DNA from: Sulfurospirillum_A sp029027265
Lineage (GTDB): Bacteria > Campylobacterota > Campylobacteria > Campylobacterales > Sulfurospirillaceae
Direction of reading: 5' to 3'
Length of the DNA stretch: 64,000 nucleotides
NCBI GenBank assembly: GCA_029027265.1
Contig: CP093061.1
Location: forward strand, 2,796,819-2,860,818
How positions within the stretch are numbered: position 1 is the stretch's first letter; every line of letters begins with the position of its first letter. The notes under the pieces are model-generated. The model did not search any database. It had not been told where the DNA came from and saw only the letters and a program-made list of their open reading frames with translations. Below, one piece after another: positions 46,478-55,694 of the stretch. The position numbers and the translations under genes are program-made.

Positions 46478-47737
46478 ATGGGTCAAACTATCACAGAAAA
46501 AATTTTTAGTGACCATGTCGGTCGAAAAGTTAAAGCTGGTGAAATTATAGAATGTAACATAGACATGGTCATAGGCAATGACATCACAACTCCAATAAGT
46601 ATCAAAGCATTTGAAGACAGTGGAATTAAAAAACTAGCAAATCCAGATGGTTTTTCAATAGTGATGGACCATTTCATACCTGCAAAAGATATAGCAAGTG
46701 CAAACCAAGCAAAAATTAGTCGTGATTTTGCTTATAAACATGACTTAAAACACTTTTTTGACGAAAAAGATATGGGGATAGAACATGCCCTTTTACCTGA
46801 AAAAGGTTTAGTAGTTCCAGGCGATGTTATCATTGGTGCTGACAGCCATACATGTACTCACGGAGCTCTAGGCGCTTTTGCAACTGGAATGGGAAGTACT
46901 GACCTTTCATATGCCATGATTACTGGTGGAAACTGGTTTAAAGTTCCTGAAGCAATAAAAGTTATTTTTAGCGGGAAACCTGGAAAGCACATTTATGGTA
47001 AAGACCTTATACTTGAAGTCATCCGCCTTATTGGTGTTGATGGTGCACTTTACAGAACTATAGAGTTCACTGGTGATACAATCGCTCATCTTAACATGTC
47101 AGATAGATTTTCGCTTTGTAACATGGCTATTGAAGCTGGTGCAAAAAATGGTATCGTTGCAGTTGATGACATAACAAGAGAATTTTTAGCTGACAAAACT
47201 TTAGCACGTGAACCAAAAGAGTTCTACTCTGATGAAGATGCAACTTATATACAAACCCTTCATATAGATGTAGCTGCACTTGAACCTGTCATTGCTTACC
47301 CTCATCTTCCATCAAATGGAAAACCAGTATCTCAAGCCGTAGCCGATAACTTAGAGCTTGACCAAGTATTTATCGGAAGCTGTACCAATGGACGTATAGA
47401 AGATTTGAGAATGGCAGCTAAGATTTTAGACGGTAAAAGAGTAGCAAGAAAAACAAGACTTATCATAACTCCAGCTACTCAAAAAATTTCTCTACAAGCG
47501 GGAAAAGAAGGTTTAGTTGAAATCTTCATCAATGCAGGAGCAGTTTTTTCAAACCCAACATGTGGAGCATGCCTTGGCGGATACATGGGAATTCTTGGTC
47601 GTGGCGAAAGATGTGTAGCAACAACAAACAGAAACTTTGTAGGTCGCATGGGTGACAGAAGTAGTGAAATTTACTTGGCAAACTCAGCAGTAGCAGCTGC
47701 GAGTGCAATTGCTGGAAAAATAGTAGACCCTCGCTGA
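46478..47737 (+). CDS. leuC: 3-isopropylmalate dehydratase large subunit (LeuC/homoaconitase type)
   Basis: Isomerises 2- to 3-isopropylmalate with LeuD in leucine synthesis. 419 residues, the archaeal/Campylobacterota form of the aconitase family. 4Fe-4S cysteines in GADSHTCTHGALG, IGSCTNGRIEDLR and NPTCGACLGGYMG. Because a dicarboxylate-CoA operon lies next door, a methylmalate-type isomerase cannot be excluded. Confidence 0.88.
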   Translation: MGQTITEKIFSDHVGRKVKAGEIIECNIDMVIGNDITTPISIKAFEDSGIKKLANPDGFSIVMDHFIPAKDIASANQAKISRDFAYKHDLKHFFDEKDMGIEHALLPEKGLVVPGDVIIGADSHTCTHGALGAFATGMGSTDLSYAMITGGNWFKVPEAIKVIFSGKPGKHIYGKDLILEVIRLIGVDGALYRTIEFTGDTIAHLNMSDRFSLCNMAIEAGAKNGIVAVDDITREFLADKTLAREPKEFYSDEDATYIQTLHIDVAALEPVIAYPHLPSNGKPVSQAVADNLELDQVFIGSCTNGRIEDLRMAAKILDGKRVARKTRLIITPATQKISLQAGKEGLVEIFINAGAVFSNPTCGACLGGYMGILGRGERCVATTNRNFVGRMGDRSSEIYLANSAVAAASAIAGKIVDPR

Positions 47738-47738
47738 G

Positions 47739-48299
47739 ATGTTAAACTTACCTTGTGTAATAGTAGCAGGTGGCAAAAGTTCACGTATGGGAAGCGACAA
47801 GTCGTTGCTCCCTTTTGGTTCATCTCAAACTCTAACACAATACCAACTTAACAAGCACAAAAACAACTTCAACTCTTTACATGTAAGCTGTAAAACTAAA
47901 GATAAATTTGGCTTTGAAGCAAACTTCATAGAAGATACTAAAGAGTTTGATGAATACTCACCTCTCATAGCACTCTATAGCATACTTAAAAAGTTTGACA
48001 CTCCTGCTTGTATACTTAGTGTTGATACTCCTTTTGTGACTTTAGAAGTTTATGAAAAACTCTTTACATGTAAAGGTGATTTTGATATAATAATAGCTCG
48101 CTCGCCTTATGGCTCACATCAACTTTGTGCTATCTACTCTCCTTCTATTTTGCCAGTTCTAAAAGAACAAATAGAAGCAAATAATCATAAAATAAGAAGT
48201 ATGTTAGACAAAGTTAAAACAAAATATATTGACTTTAATGATGATGCAATTTTTACAAACCTTAACAAACCAGAAGATTATGAAAAGGCAAACAAATGA
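47739..48299 (+). CDS. mobA: molybdenum cofactor guanylyltransferase MobA
   Basis: 186 residues. VAGGKSSRMGSDKSLLPFG is the GTP/Mg loop, and SVDTPFV the second metal site. Adds GMP to molybdopterin to make the bis-MGD cofactor for nitrate and formate enzymes. Immediately follows leuC and overlaps the next gene by ATGA. Confidence 0.92.
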   Translation: MLNLPCVIVAGGKSSRMGSDKSLLPFGSSQTLTQYQLNKHKNNFNSLHVSCKTKDKFGFEANFIEDTKEFDEYSPLIALYSILKKFDTPACILSVDTPFVTLEVYEKLFTCKGDFDIIIARSPYGSHQLCAIYSPSILPVLKEQIEANNHKIRSMLDKVKTKYIDFNDDAIFTNLNKPEDYEKANK

Positions 48300-49450
48300 T
48301 AGACAAACTAACAAATATTCCATCTGTAGAAACACTAAATGAAACGCTAAAGGGTTTTAGTCATCCAAAACTTATGCTTATTGACTTAAAAGATTTTCAG
48401 GCAATAAATCTAAAATACTCTGATGAAGCTGGAGATTTTGTACTTTGTGAATTTGCAAAAAAGTTAGAAAAATTTGCTCAAACTAATGAGATGAAAGCTT
48501 TTAGAGTAGAAGATGATGAGTTTGGTCTTGCAAAAGATATACCTTTTGATTTAAGTGTTATGGAAAAGCTTGTATACACAGTTACTGATTTTATAAAAAA
48601 TCAAAACTATATTTTTAATGAACACCATATTAATATTGATGCACATATAGGTCTGTGTTTAGACCAAAACAATCTACTAAAAAAAGCAAAAAAGGCACTA
48701 AAGGTTGCGCAACAAGAGGATCAACCATTTGTTGCATACTCAGAATTTGTTAATAGGCTTTTAGAAGAAAGTGCTGAAAAAATATGTGATTTACTTCAAA
48801 AATCAGTTGCTATGGGAACAGTTACCCCTTTCTTTCAGAAAGTTATAGATTTAGATAGAAACAATGTTTATCAAGAAGTGCTTATACGTATAATAACAAA
48901 TGATTCAGTAGAATCTCCAAAACTCTTTTTAAATATCGCGAAAAAGAGAGGTTTTTACAATCAAACCATAGAACAACTAGTAGAAAAAGTAGTAGATATA
49001 AAAGAGCAAAAAGCTATAAATATATCTTGCGAAGACTTATATAATGAAAAATTATATCCACTCTATATAGATAACTTCAAAAATTCCAATACAATCTTTG
49101 AAATACAAAACGATGAATTTTTACAAGATGAAAAAGCCAAATCAAAAATAGACAGCTTAAAAGACAATGGCATAAAAATATGCCTTGACAATGTAAGCAA
49201 TGTAGCAGATATAGAAACATTTAATCCTGCTTTTGTAAAAGTTAAAGGCACTCTTATAAGACTACTTCACATTGACCAAAATGCAATCTCTACATGTAAA
49301 GAAATTATCTCTACATGTAAAAAGCTAAACATAAAAAGCATAGCTTCACACATAAACGCTCAAGCCACTTTTGATGAGGCAAAAAAACTTGGGTTTGACT
49401 ATTATCAAGGCTTTTTTTTAGGTGAACCTACTTCTACTTTTGAGGGCTAG
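48296..49450 (+). CDS. degenerate GGDEF-EAL protein
   Basis: 384 residues. The GGDEF site reads RVEDDEFGL and the EAL site QEVLIRI; the usual DDFG loop reads LDNVSN. All three are altered, so it should not make or cut cyclic-di-GMP but may bind it. Co-transcribed with mobA (ATGA overlap). Two TACATGTA words in tandem at 49291 and 49312. Confidence 0.82.
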   Translation: MIDKLTNIPSVETLNETLKGFSHPKLMLIDLKDFQAINLKYSDEAGDFVLCEFAKKLEKFAQTNEMKAFRVEDDEFGLAKDIPFDLSVMEKLVYTVTDFIKNQNYIFNEHHINIDAHIGLCLDQNNLLKKAKKALKVAQQEDQPFVAYSEFVNRLLEESAEKICDLLQKSVAMGTVTPFFQKVIDLDRNNVYQEVLIRIITNDSVESPKLFLNIAKKRGFYNQTIEQLVEKVVDIKEQKAINISCEDLYNEKLYPLYIDNFKNSNTIFEIQNDEFLQDEKAKSKIDSLKDNGIKICLDNVSNVADIETFNPAFVKVKGTLIRLLHIDQNAISTCKEIISTCKKLNIKSIASHINAQATFDEAKKLGFDYYQGFFLGEPTSTFEG

Positions 49451-49499
49451 ATAGAATTACTATTGTTTTAAAATATAGAAATTTCAAGAGTAGAAATTA

Positions 49500-49715
49500 T
49501 TGAAAATAATGAACAAAATCATTTACTTATTTATAATACTGATTTTAGTTAATATATTTAATCATGATTATACTAGCTTATTACAAAATACAGTTTTTAT
49601 ATGTTCTATATTATTTATACGTTTCATTATAAATACTTTTGTTAAGTGGGTTAAAAAAGAATATCCTGATGTTAAGTTTCTCACTTTAAAAAACATAATT
49701 ATACAGAAGAAATAA
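49500..49715 (+). CDS. small membrane protein, unknown function
   Basis: 71 residues (62-68 if ATG 49509 is used), two hydrophobic segments followed by a basic tail. No family recognised, and the ribosome site is weak. Confidence 0.45.
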   Translation: MKIMNKIIYLFIILILVNIFNHDYTSLLQNTVFICSILFIRFIINTFVKWVKKEYPDVKFLTLKNIIIQKK

Positions 49716-49825
49716 AAATGGAAATACGATTTTTATCAATTAAGAAAATCAAGATTTGATAAATACTTGTCTTTATTCAAAGTTTTTTCTACTATAATCA
49801 TGTATAAAATTAAAAAGGTAAAAAA

Positions 49826-50658
49826 TTGCAGGTGACAATAAATAACATAGAAAAATATATAAATCTTTTTGATGATGATAATAATGAATTTAATGACTTT
49901 ACCTGGGCTGAACCAATTTTTGTTGCGATGATAAGAGCATATCAAAACGATAATGAAATCGATATACAGACTAACAATACTTATATAAAACAAATGATTT
50001 CATCAGAACATGAAGCCAATAAATCTTTTAGTCCTATTGAAAACATTGAATCAAGAGCAGGACTTGAAACTATTTTCAAACACATAGGAGATATTATGCT
50101 AAAAAATTTCACTGATTTATCTCCAGTAGATACAAAAGATTTAAAAGAATATTTACAATATCTTTTTTTAGAATTAATGAATAATGTTGCTGACCATTCA
50201 CATTCCCCAGTTGGTGGATATACAATGGCTCAATATTTTCCTTCTAACAAAAAAGTACAATTTGTTGTAGTTGATAGAGGAGTAGGTTTTTTAGAAAATA
50301 TGCTTTTGAAATATAAAGATATTGCAAATGAAGAAGAAGCAATTGAAGCAGCTTTAGAAAAGGGTATAACTTCTACAAGAGCAAAAATGTATGGTCAAGA
50401 AAGAAATGCGGGTTATGGACTATTCGCAATGTTTGAAATATTAAAAATGACAGGTGGTAAGTTTGTAATTATTTCAAATGACACACTAATAAGATATTAT
50501 AATAAAAAGTTTACAGCAAAAAATTATCTGTGGCATGGAAAGGTGTTGTTGTCGCATTTGAATTTAAAGAAGCAAATATAAATCATGATATGGATTATTT
50601 TAAGAGAAATTATTTATGGAGTGAAATATCAGAAGTAGAAGATGAAGACTTCTACTAA
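49826..50658 (+). pseudogene. HATPase_c-type ATPase, frameshifted at the C-terminus
   Basis: Residues 110-210 carry a GHKL ATP-binding fold: LFLELMNNVADHSHSP (N-box), VVDRGVGF (G1) and GYGLFAMFEI (G2). The frame ends at 50581, but adding one A near 50540 gives GKGVVVAFEFKEANINHD and continues to the TAA at 50658. It lies tail to tail with a STAS-like gene. Such pairs recall RsbT/RsbS-like switches. TTG start. Confidence 0.65.
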
Positions 50659-50951
50659 GCTGATTTTTCTTTAGAATACATAATAACGAAATTTTTTGTA
50701 TCTTTAATTCCTTGAGTTGCATTAACTAATTTAATTTTTTGTCTAATATAGCCAATCCCAAAAGAACGTATAAATATACCAAAAAACTCATCAATAAAAG
50801 ATTGAGTTACTTGGTCTACACCTGCGAAGTCCAAAGTGACTTCTTCTTTTTTGTCTAAAATTAGTTTTAATTTTTTTCTAATAATTTCACCAGCACCTCT
50901 TGAGCCAATTATCTCAAAGCCGCCAGTCTCATTTTTTACGTTAATAACCAT
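50655..50951 (-). CDS. STAS-like DUF4325 protein
   Basis: 98 residues from ATG 50951 (AAAGGA ten bases upstream). GGFEIIGSRGAGEIIRKKL and VTLDFAGVDQVTQSFIDEFFG fit the STAS-like DUF4325 family, partners of GHKL ATPases. Its stop overlaps the end of the convergent ATPase frame by four bases. Function in signalling or defence is inferred only from family pairing. Confidence 0.75.
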   Translation of the reverse strand: MVINVKNETGGFEIIGSRGAGEIIRKKLKLILDKKEEVTLDFAGVDQVTQSFIDEFFGIFIRSFGIGYIRQKIKLVNATQGIKDTKNFVIMYSKEKSA

Positions 50952-50984
50952 AACGATAATCCTTTTTTGTAAAGCACTCTGCAC

Positions 50985-51309
50985 TTAAAAAGAATGTAGC
51001 ACCTTTTTTATTAGTTAGTATACCTATATTAAATTAATACTAAATTAATATTAAATTGATAACAAACTATTTATATATCGACCGGAGTATATCAAAATTT
51101 TACTAATTTATTAATAAAGTAATTTTTACTTAAGAAAACTATCCATCAGGCTAGGAAATTAAAGGGGGACAAGCTAATTTTAGAAAATGGGATGTTAACA
51201 TTATTAGTGATAAATATTTACATGTAAAAAATTAGTTTTTATTTTTAATTGGAATAATGCATATATGTGAGTAAAAGAGGCTTAAAGAAGAAAAAAAGCA
51301 TGTACTACC
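50985..51309. other. intergenic stretch at the left prophage border, no gene
   Basis: AT-rich. Near 51030-51062 the word TAAATTAATA recurs with small changes. One TACATGTA at 51229. From about 51240 the text begins to resemble the flank of the other att copies only weakly. I see no gene or RNA. Confidence 0.5.
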
Positions 51310-51381
51310 CACATACTTTAAACCCGATGTCTGAGCGGTTGACCGTTTAGAGGTAGGTTCGATTCCTACACCTTCTCGCCA
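51310..51381 (+). repeat. att direct repeat, copy A (tRNA-like core)
   Basis: 72 bp, identical at 70 positions to 54318-54389. It contains a D-arm-like TGTCTGAGCGGTTGA and a T-arm-like GTAGGTTCGATTCCTAC followed by CTCGCCA, but no anticodon arm and no matching 5' acceptor strand, so it is not a working tRNA gene. Confidence 0.75.
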
Positions 51382-52186
51382 TTTTCCCTCACGCTCTTAT
51401 CTTTCATTCTCTGATATCTTTTACGACATGAAAAGTCATAAAACTGTCCTTTATGTGTAATAATTCTTTTACAATCACACTTACAATATTTTACACGCTG
51501 CAAAGTCACACTATTTGTATACAGGATAGTCACAGCTTTTGCTAAAACTCTTCCAATAGATAAAGGTACTCCATTGCCTACTGCTCTTTTTTTACCTTGA
51601 ACATTAAAACTAGGTATATCGAAATCTTCATCTAATCCCTGAAGTTTGACAAGTTCTTTAAATGGTCTATCATCACTAGCTAATGCACATGATTTTCTTT
51701 TTCTGTATGATCAGTCACAATTATTCTTTGTCCTGGATCAGTCACACCTCTTGAAATTTGAATATATTTATTTTCTTTATGTCCAAATTGGATATGACGT
51801 AATCTATTTACATCTTCATACCAAGATTGATTTATATCTATTCTTTGATAGGAATAACCATCTATTGTTATATTTGGTACAGTAGGTACATTTTCCAACA
51901 ACCACCAAGTAGGTTGAGCTTCTTGAACTACTCGCTTAAATTCATTTAACATTTTTAAACCATAAGAGTTATTTAATCCTGGTCTGTCACGATTAGCTTT
52001 TGAAAAGTCTTGACATGGACTACCACCTATAATTCCATCAAATTTATTTAATGGTGCTGCAAAGTCACAGATATTATGATGAGCACCCAAGATTATATCT
52101 CCTGCACTTACTACACAATAGCCCTCATCTTTAAAAGCTTTGTCTAATAGTCCAATGCCACTAAAGAGAGATAAGATTAGTTTCAT
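51366..52186 (-). CDS. C5-cytosine DNA methyltransferase, frameshifted
   Basis: LFSGIGLLD (SAM site, motif I), GGSPCQDF with catalytic Cys58 and LLENV (98-100) are intact. The frame stops at 51680, but one extra A in the run near 51698 gives RKSCALASDDRPFKELVKLQ, then AVGNGVPLSIGRVLA (motif X) and a zinc-ribbon-like CKCDCKR...FSCRKRY tail, ending at a TAG (51368-51366) inside the att repeat. It follows the integrase by three bases. Phage-borne orphan methylase, perhaps for self-protection. Confidence 0.75.
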
Positions 52187-52189
52187 TTT

Positions 52190-53074
52190 TTAGTCCTTTA
52201 CACTTTCAAATACTTTTCTAATTACCTCTTTTGATATTTCAGGCTTAATAGTTATATACTTTTGAGTTATCTCTATATTTGTATGTCCTAATGCATAAGA
52301 AACATGTTCTATAGGTAAAGATAAGTAATTTATAGAGTAAGTACCTAGTAAGTGTCTTATGTCGTGTAACCTAATGTATGGCAAGTTATTTTGTTTGAGT
52401 AATCTGTTCCAAGCCCCTCTCAAGCATTTATAGCGTGTTTTAGTTTTTGGATTAATAAATACGTAACCAGTTGGATACTTAACTCTTTGTTTTATACATG
52501 AAGTTAAATATATTTCATGTAATCTACTGTATAGCTCATCTGTCATCATGTATTGCATATTCTTTTTTACTTTATTTATCTTTGCAGGTATATAATAAAT
52601 CTTTTGTTGTAAATCTACCATTTCCCAAGTAATATTAAGAACTTCACTACGCCTACACCCATGCAGTAAAAAGAAAATTATATCGCTATATACAGGTTCA
52701 TCATAAGTCATAATTGAGGTAATGAAATCTTTTTGAACTTCTAAAGAGAAATTAAAGTATCTTGTATTATCAAACTTTGGGAGTTCTATATCAAGAGTTG
52801 GATTATCTGTTATGAGTCCTAATCTTTTAGCTAATCTAAAATGATTTTTTAGAACTGTAAGAATATTTTTAACTGTTTTTATTTTGTAATCTTGTTTTAC
52901 TAGATTGTTAGTCCACGATTGCACATCAAGATATTTTATATCAGGTATCTTTTTTAATCCTAAACTATCTTTGATGTGTTTCTTATAATAGCCTTGATTT
53001 GTTTTAAAAGTTATTTCTGAGTGTATAATTTCTACGCTTTTGAAATATAGGGTTGATAGGTTATTTAGTATCAT
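52190..53074 (-). CDS. tyrosine recombinase/integrase, copy 1
   Basis: 294 residues. Core-binding N-terminal half, then catalytic GCRRSEVL (Arg), RLHDIRHLLGTY (His-x-x-Arg) and LGHTNIEITQKYI (His and Tyr). Differs from the copy at 54549 at only a few residues. Not an integron integrase: the IntI-specific insert is absent. Should act on the flanking att repeats. Confidence 0.92.
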   Translation of the reverse strand: MILNNLSTLYFKSVEIIHSEITFKTNQGYYKKHIKDSLGLKKIPDIKYLDVQSWTNNLVKQDYKIKTVKNILTVLKNHFRLAKRLGLITDNPTLDIELPKFDNTRYFNFSLEVQKDFITSIMTYDEPVYSDIIFFLLHGCRRSEVLNITWEMVDLQQKIYYIPAKINKVKKNMQYMMTDELYSRLHEIYLTSCIKQRVKYPTGYVFINPKTKTRYKCLRGAWNRLLKQNNLPYIRLHDIRHLLGTYSINYLSLPIEHVSYALGHTNIEITQKYITIKPEISKEVIRKVFESVKD

Positions 53075-53076
53075 TG

Positions 53077-53331
53077 TTAATCTTTTTTGTCTTGAGTAGT
53101 TTTGGTACCATTACTCTTAGAGATAGGTATTATAATAGTATTCGATAGTTTAAATAATTGACCCTTTAAAAGACGTTTAGCTATATCAGTTGGAATCATA
53201 TTATCAAGACGTTTTGACATTGCGTTAAAAAATTTATTAAACTCTCTACAATTTGAAGAACAATATTGTTTTGGTCTACCATTTAACTCATATCTGAATA
53301 AAGATGGATTATTATAATAGACTTCTTTCAA
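53077..53331 (-). pseudogene. zinc-finger-like phage protein, N-terminus replaced by IS5
   Basis: From YYNNPSLFRYELNGRPKQYC onward it matches the protein at 55436, but the first residues with the CxxC pair are lost at the IS boundary (53325). The remaining CSSNC keeps only half of a metal site. Confidence 0.7.
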
Positions 53332-54211
53332 AAGTCACTTAATATCTTTCAATTTCAACTCAAAATTATAAATACCAGCAATTAAGTTAAACCGTAAGCC
53401 AAATCTTTTTCTTCTATTACGATAGGTTTCTGAGATGATACGAAATCGTTTTAGTACACCTATAACATGTTCTACAAATATACGTTTTGATGCAAATATT
53501 TTATTATCTTTTTTATCTTCATGACTTAATGGTTTTAACTTACTTTTTTTCTTTGGAATAAGGGTATTATTGTGTATCTTTTTTATTCCCAAATATCCGG
53601 TATCAACATTAACTTGTATATTTGGATTTAGTGGTAATTTACTTTTTTTATACAACTTAAAATCATGTAGTTTCCCTTCTGAACACGTAGTTGCTAAAAT
53701 GGTTAACTCTTTTGCATCAACAACTAGTTGTGTTTTTAGTGTATGTCGTTTCTTTTTCCCTGAATAGTATCTCTGTTGCTTTTTTTTGGACGTTGAATAG
53801 GTGATTCAGTTGCATCAACCAAGATAACTTCAATCTCCATATCATTCATCAATCTATTCTTTGTTGGAAGTGAAAAAACTTTTGAGTTTATCAATATATC
53901 TTCTGCTCTTTTTATCATTTTATAACAGCTTGATTCACTGATACTGTAATCTACACTTATATGATAATATGTACGATATTCTCTTAAATATTCAAGCATC
54001 ATTAAAATCTGATCTGCATAGATTAATTTTAGGGGACGACCTGATATCTTCTTTCTTTTCTCTTCGAAATCTTTTAAAAGTTTAACCATCAATTCAAAGG
54101 TCTCTTTTTTTACACCTGTCAATCGTTTAAATTGCTCTGGTTTCTTATTCTCTATTTTTTTATATTTACTAATATTCTTTACTAAGCAATTTTCATTCTT
54201 ACTTTTGAAAG
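53325..54211 (-). mobile_element. IS5-family insertion sequence
   Basis: CTTTCAAAAGT at 53325 is mirrored by ACTTTTGAAAG ending at 54211; about 887 bp with one transposase gene in two frames. Right boundary adjoins phage-end sequence, so insertion came with a deletion of the phage middle. The target duplication is unclear. Confidence 0.75.
53335..54122 (-). CDS. IS5-family transposase in two overlapping frames
   Basis: The first frame (54122-53736) holds the HTH domain and the first Asp (VILVDATESPIQRP). The second (to 53335) continues RHTLKTQLVVDAKELTIL, DTGYLG, and FVEHVIGVLKRFRI with the Glu. They join by a -1 shift on A8-GC (about 53784), a typical slippery sequence for programmed frameshifting in IS5 relatives; a missing A is the alternative. 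Confidence 0.8.
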
Positions 54212-54317
54212 ATGTCTAATAAATTAATATTTATTCTTTAATAGGGTCAGCAGTTTTAGGTAGTGCATGTATGAAAGTAAATAGGTCTTAAGCAAAAATA
54301 TAAAGTGGTTTATAACA

Positions 54318-54389
54318 CACATACTTCAAACCCGATGTCTGAGCGGTTGACCGTTTAGAGGTAGGTTCGATTCCTACACCCTCTCGCCA
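54318..54389 (+). repeat. att direct repeat, copy B (tRNA-like core)
   Basis: Second copy of the 72-bp repeat. Its left flank (about 54220-54317, GGGTCAGCAGTTTTA to GTGGTTTATAACA) is also repeated at 63907-63997, showing that the phage right end lies there. The bases 54390-54548 hold no gene. Confidence 0.75.
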
Positions 54390-54548
54390 CTTTTTCAAAA
54401 TTGATCAAACCAATTTAAAAAATGTTGTTTATATAAAAGGATCTTAAATTCAAGCAGATTTTTTTATAACAAGATTTTTGATAATTACAAAATATAACCT
54501 TACAAATATAATTGTCATACCACTGATCAAAAAAAGTTAATTGATACA

Positions 54549-55433
54549 TTATGATCTTACACTTTCAAATACTTTTCTAATTACCTCTTTTGAGATTTCA
54601 GGTTTAATAGTAATATATTTTTGAGTTATCTCTATATTTGTATGTCCTAATGCATAAGAAACATGCTCTATAGGTAAAGATAAATAATTTATAGAATAAG
54701 TACCCAATAAGTGTCTTATGTCGTGTAGCCTAATGTATGGCAAGTTATTTTGTTTGAGTAATCTATTCCAAGCACCTCGTAAGCATTTATAGCGTGTTTT
54801 AGTTTTTGGATTAGTAAAGACGTAACCAGTTGGATACTTAACTCTTTGTTTGATACATGAAGTTAAATATATTTCATGTAATCTACTGTATAGCTCATCT
54901 GTCATCATGTATTGCATATTCTTTTTTACTTTATTTATTTTTGCAGGTATATAATAAATCTTTTGTTGTAGGTCTACCATTTCCCAAGTAAGATTAAGAA
55001 CTTCACTACGTCTACGACCATGCAATAAAAAGAAAATTATATTGCTATATACAGGTTCATCATAAGTCATAATTGAGGTAATGAAATCTTTTTGAACTTC
55101 TAAAGAGAAATTAAAGTATCTTGTATTATCAAACTTTGGGAGTTCTATATCAAGAGTTGGATTATCTGTTATAAGTCCTAATCTTTTAGCTAATCTAAAA
55201 TGATTTTTAAGAACTGTAAGAATATTTTTAACTGTTTTTATTTTGTAATCTTGTTTTACTAAGTTATTAGTCCAAGATTGCACATCAAGATATTTTATAT
55301 TAGGTATTTTTTTTAGTCCTAAACTATCTTTGATGTGTTTCTTATAATAGCCTTGATTTGTTTTAAAAGTTATTTCTGAGTGTATAATTTCTACGCTTTT
55401 GAAATATAGGGTTGATAGGTTATTTAGTATCAT
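54549..55433 (-). CDS. tyrosine recombinase/integrase, copy 2
   Basis: 294 residues, same catalytic residues as copy 1 (RRRSEVL, HDIRH, LGHTNIEITQKY). Last gene of the prophage transcription unit and closest to att copy B. Intact. Confidence 0.92.
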   Translation of the reverse strand: MILNNLSTLYFKSVEIIHSEITFKTNQGYYKKHIKDSLGLKKIPNIKYLDVQSWTNNLVKQDYKIKTVKNILTVLKNHFRLAKRLGLITDNPTLDIELPKFDNTRYFNFSLEVQKDFITSIMTYDEPVYSNIIFFLLHGRRRSEVLNLTWEMVDLQQKIYYIPAKINKVKKNMQYMMTDELYSRLHEIYLTSCIKQRVKYPTGYVFTNPKTKTRYKCLRGAWNRLLKQNNLPYIRLHDIRHLLGTYSINYLSLPIEHVSYALGHTNIEITQKYITIKPEISKEVIRKVFESVRS

Positions 55434-55435
55434 TG

Positions 55436-55693
55436 TTAATCTTTTTTGTCTTGAGTAGTTTTGGTACCATTATTCTTAGAGACTAGTTTAAAAAACTGTT
55501 CCTTTAATAAGCGTTTAGCTATATCAGTTGGAGTCATATTATCAAGACGTTTAGACATTGCGTTAAAAAATTTATTAAACTCTCTACAATTTGAAGAACA
55601 ATATTGTTTTGGTCTACCATTTAATTCATATCTATATAAAGATGGATTATTATAATTTTGTTTTATTGGATTGTTGCATACTATGCAGTTCAT
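55436..55693 (-). CDS. small zinc-finger-like phage protein
   Basis: 85 residues. MNCIVCNNP and YCSSNCREF form a Cys4 treble-clef-like site in the first 40 residues; the tail is helical and basic. Fits tightly between replicase and integrase (2-base gaps). Possibly an excisionase or regulator of the integrase; the role is inferred from position only. Confidence 0.65.
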   Translation of the reverse strand: MNCIVCNNPIKQNYNNPSLYRYELNGRPKQYCSSNCREFNKFFNAMSKRLDNMTPTDIAKRLLKEQFFKLVSKNNGTKTTQDKKD

Positions 55694-55694
55694 T

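Larger units (their letters stand above)
51310..54317 (-). mobile_element. remnant inovirus integration with methyltransferase cargo
   Basis: Lies between att copies A and B. It keeps the att-proximal end of the phage (small zinc protein, integrase, plus a methyltransferase absent from the right unit), while everything from the replication gene to the regulator is missing and an IS5 element marks the deletion point. The bases 54212-54317 match the far end of the complete prophage (63900-63997). Confidence 0.7.

Noticed and set aside
51328..51381. tRNA-Ser gene
   Set aside because: No anticodon arm and no 5' acceptor strand; listed as a tRNA-like att repeat instead.
52190..55433. Integrases as the integron IntI
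   Set aside because: They lack the IntI-specific insert, lie 40 kb from the array and flank phage genes.
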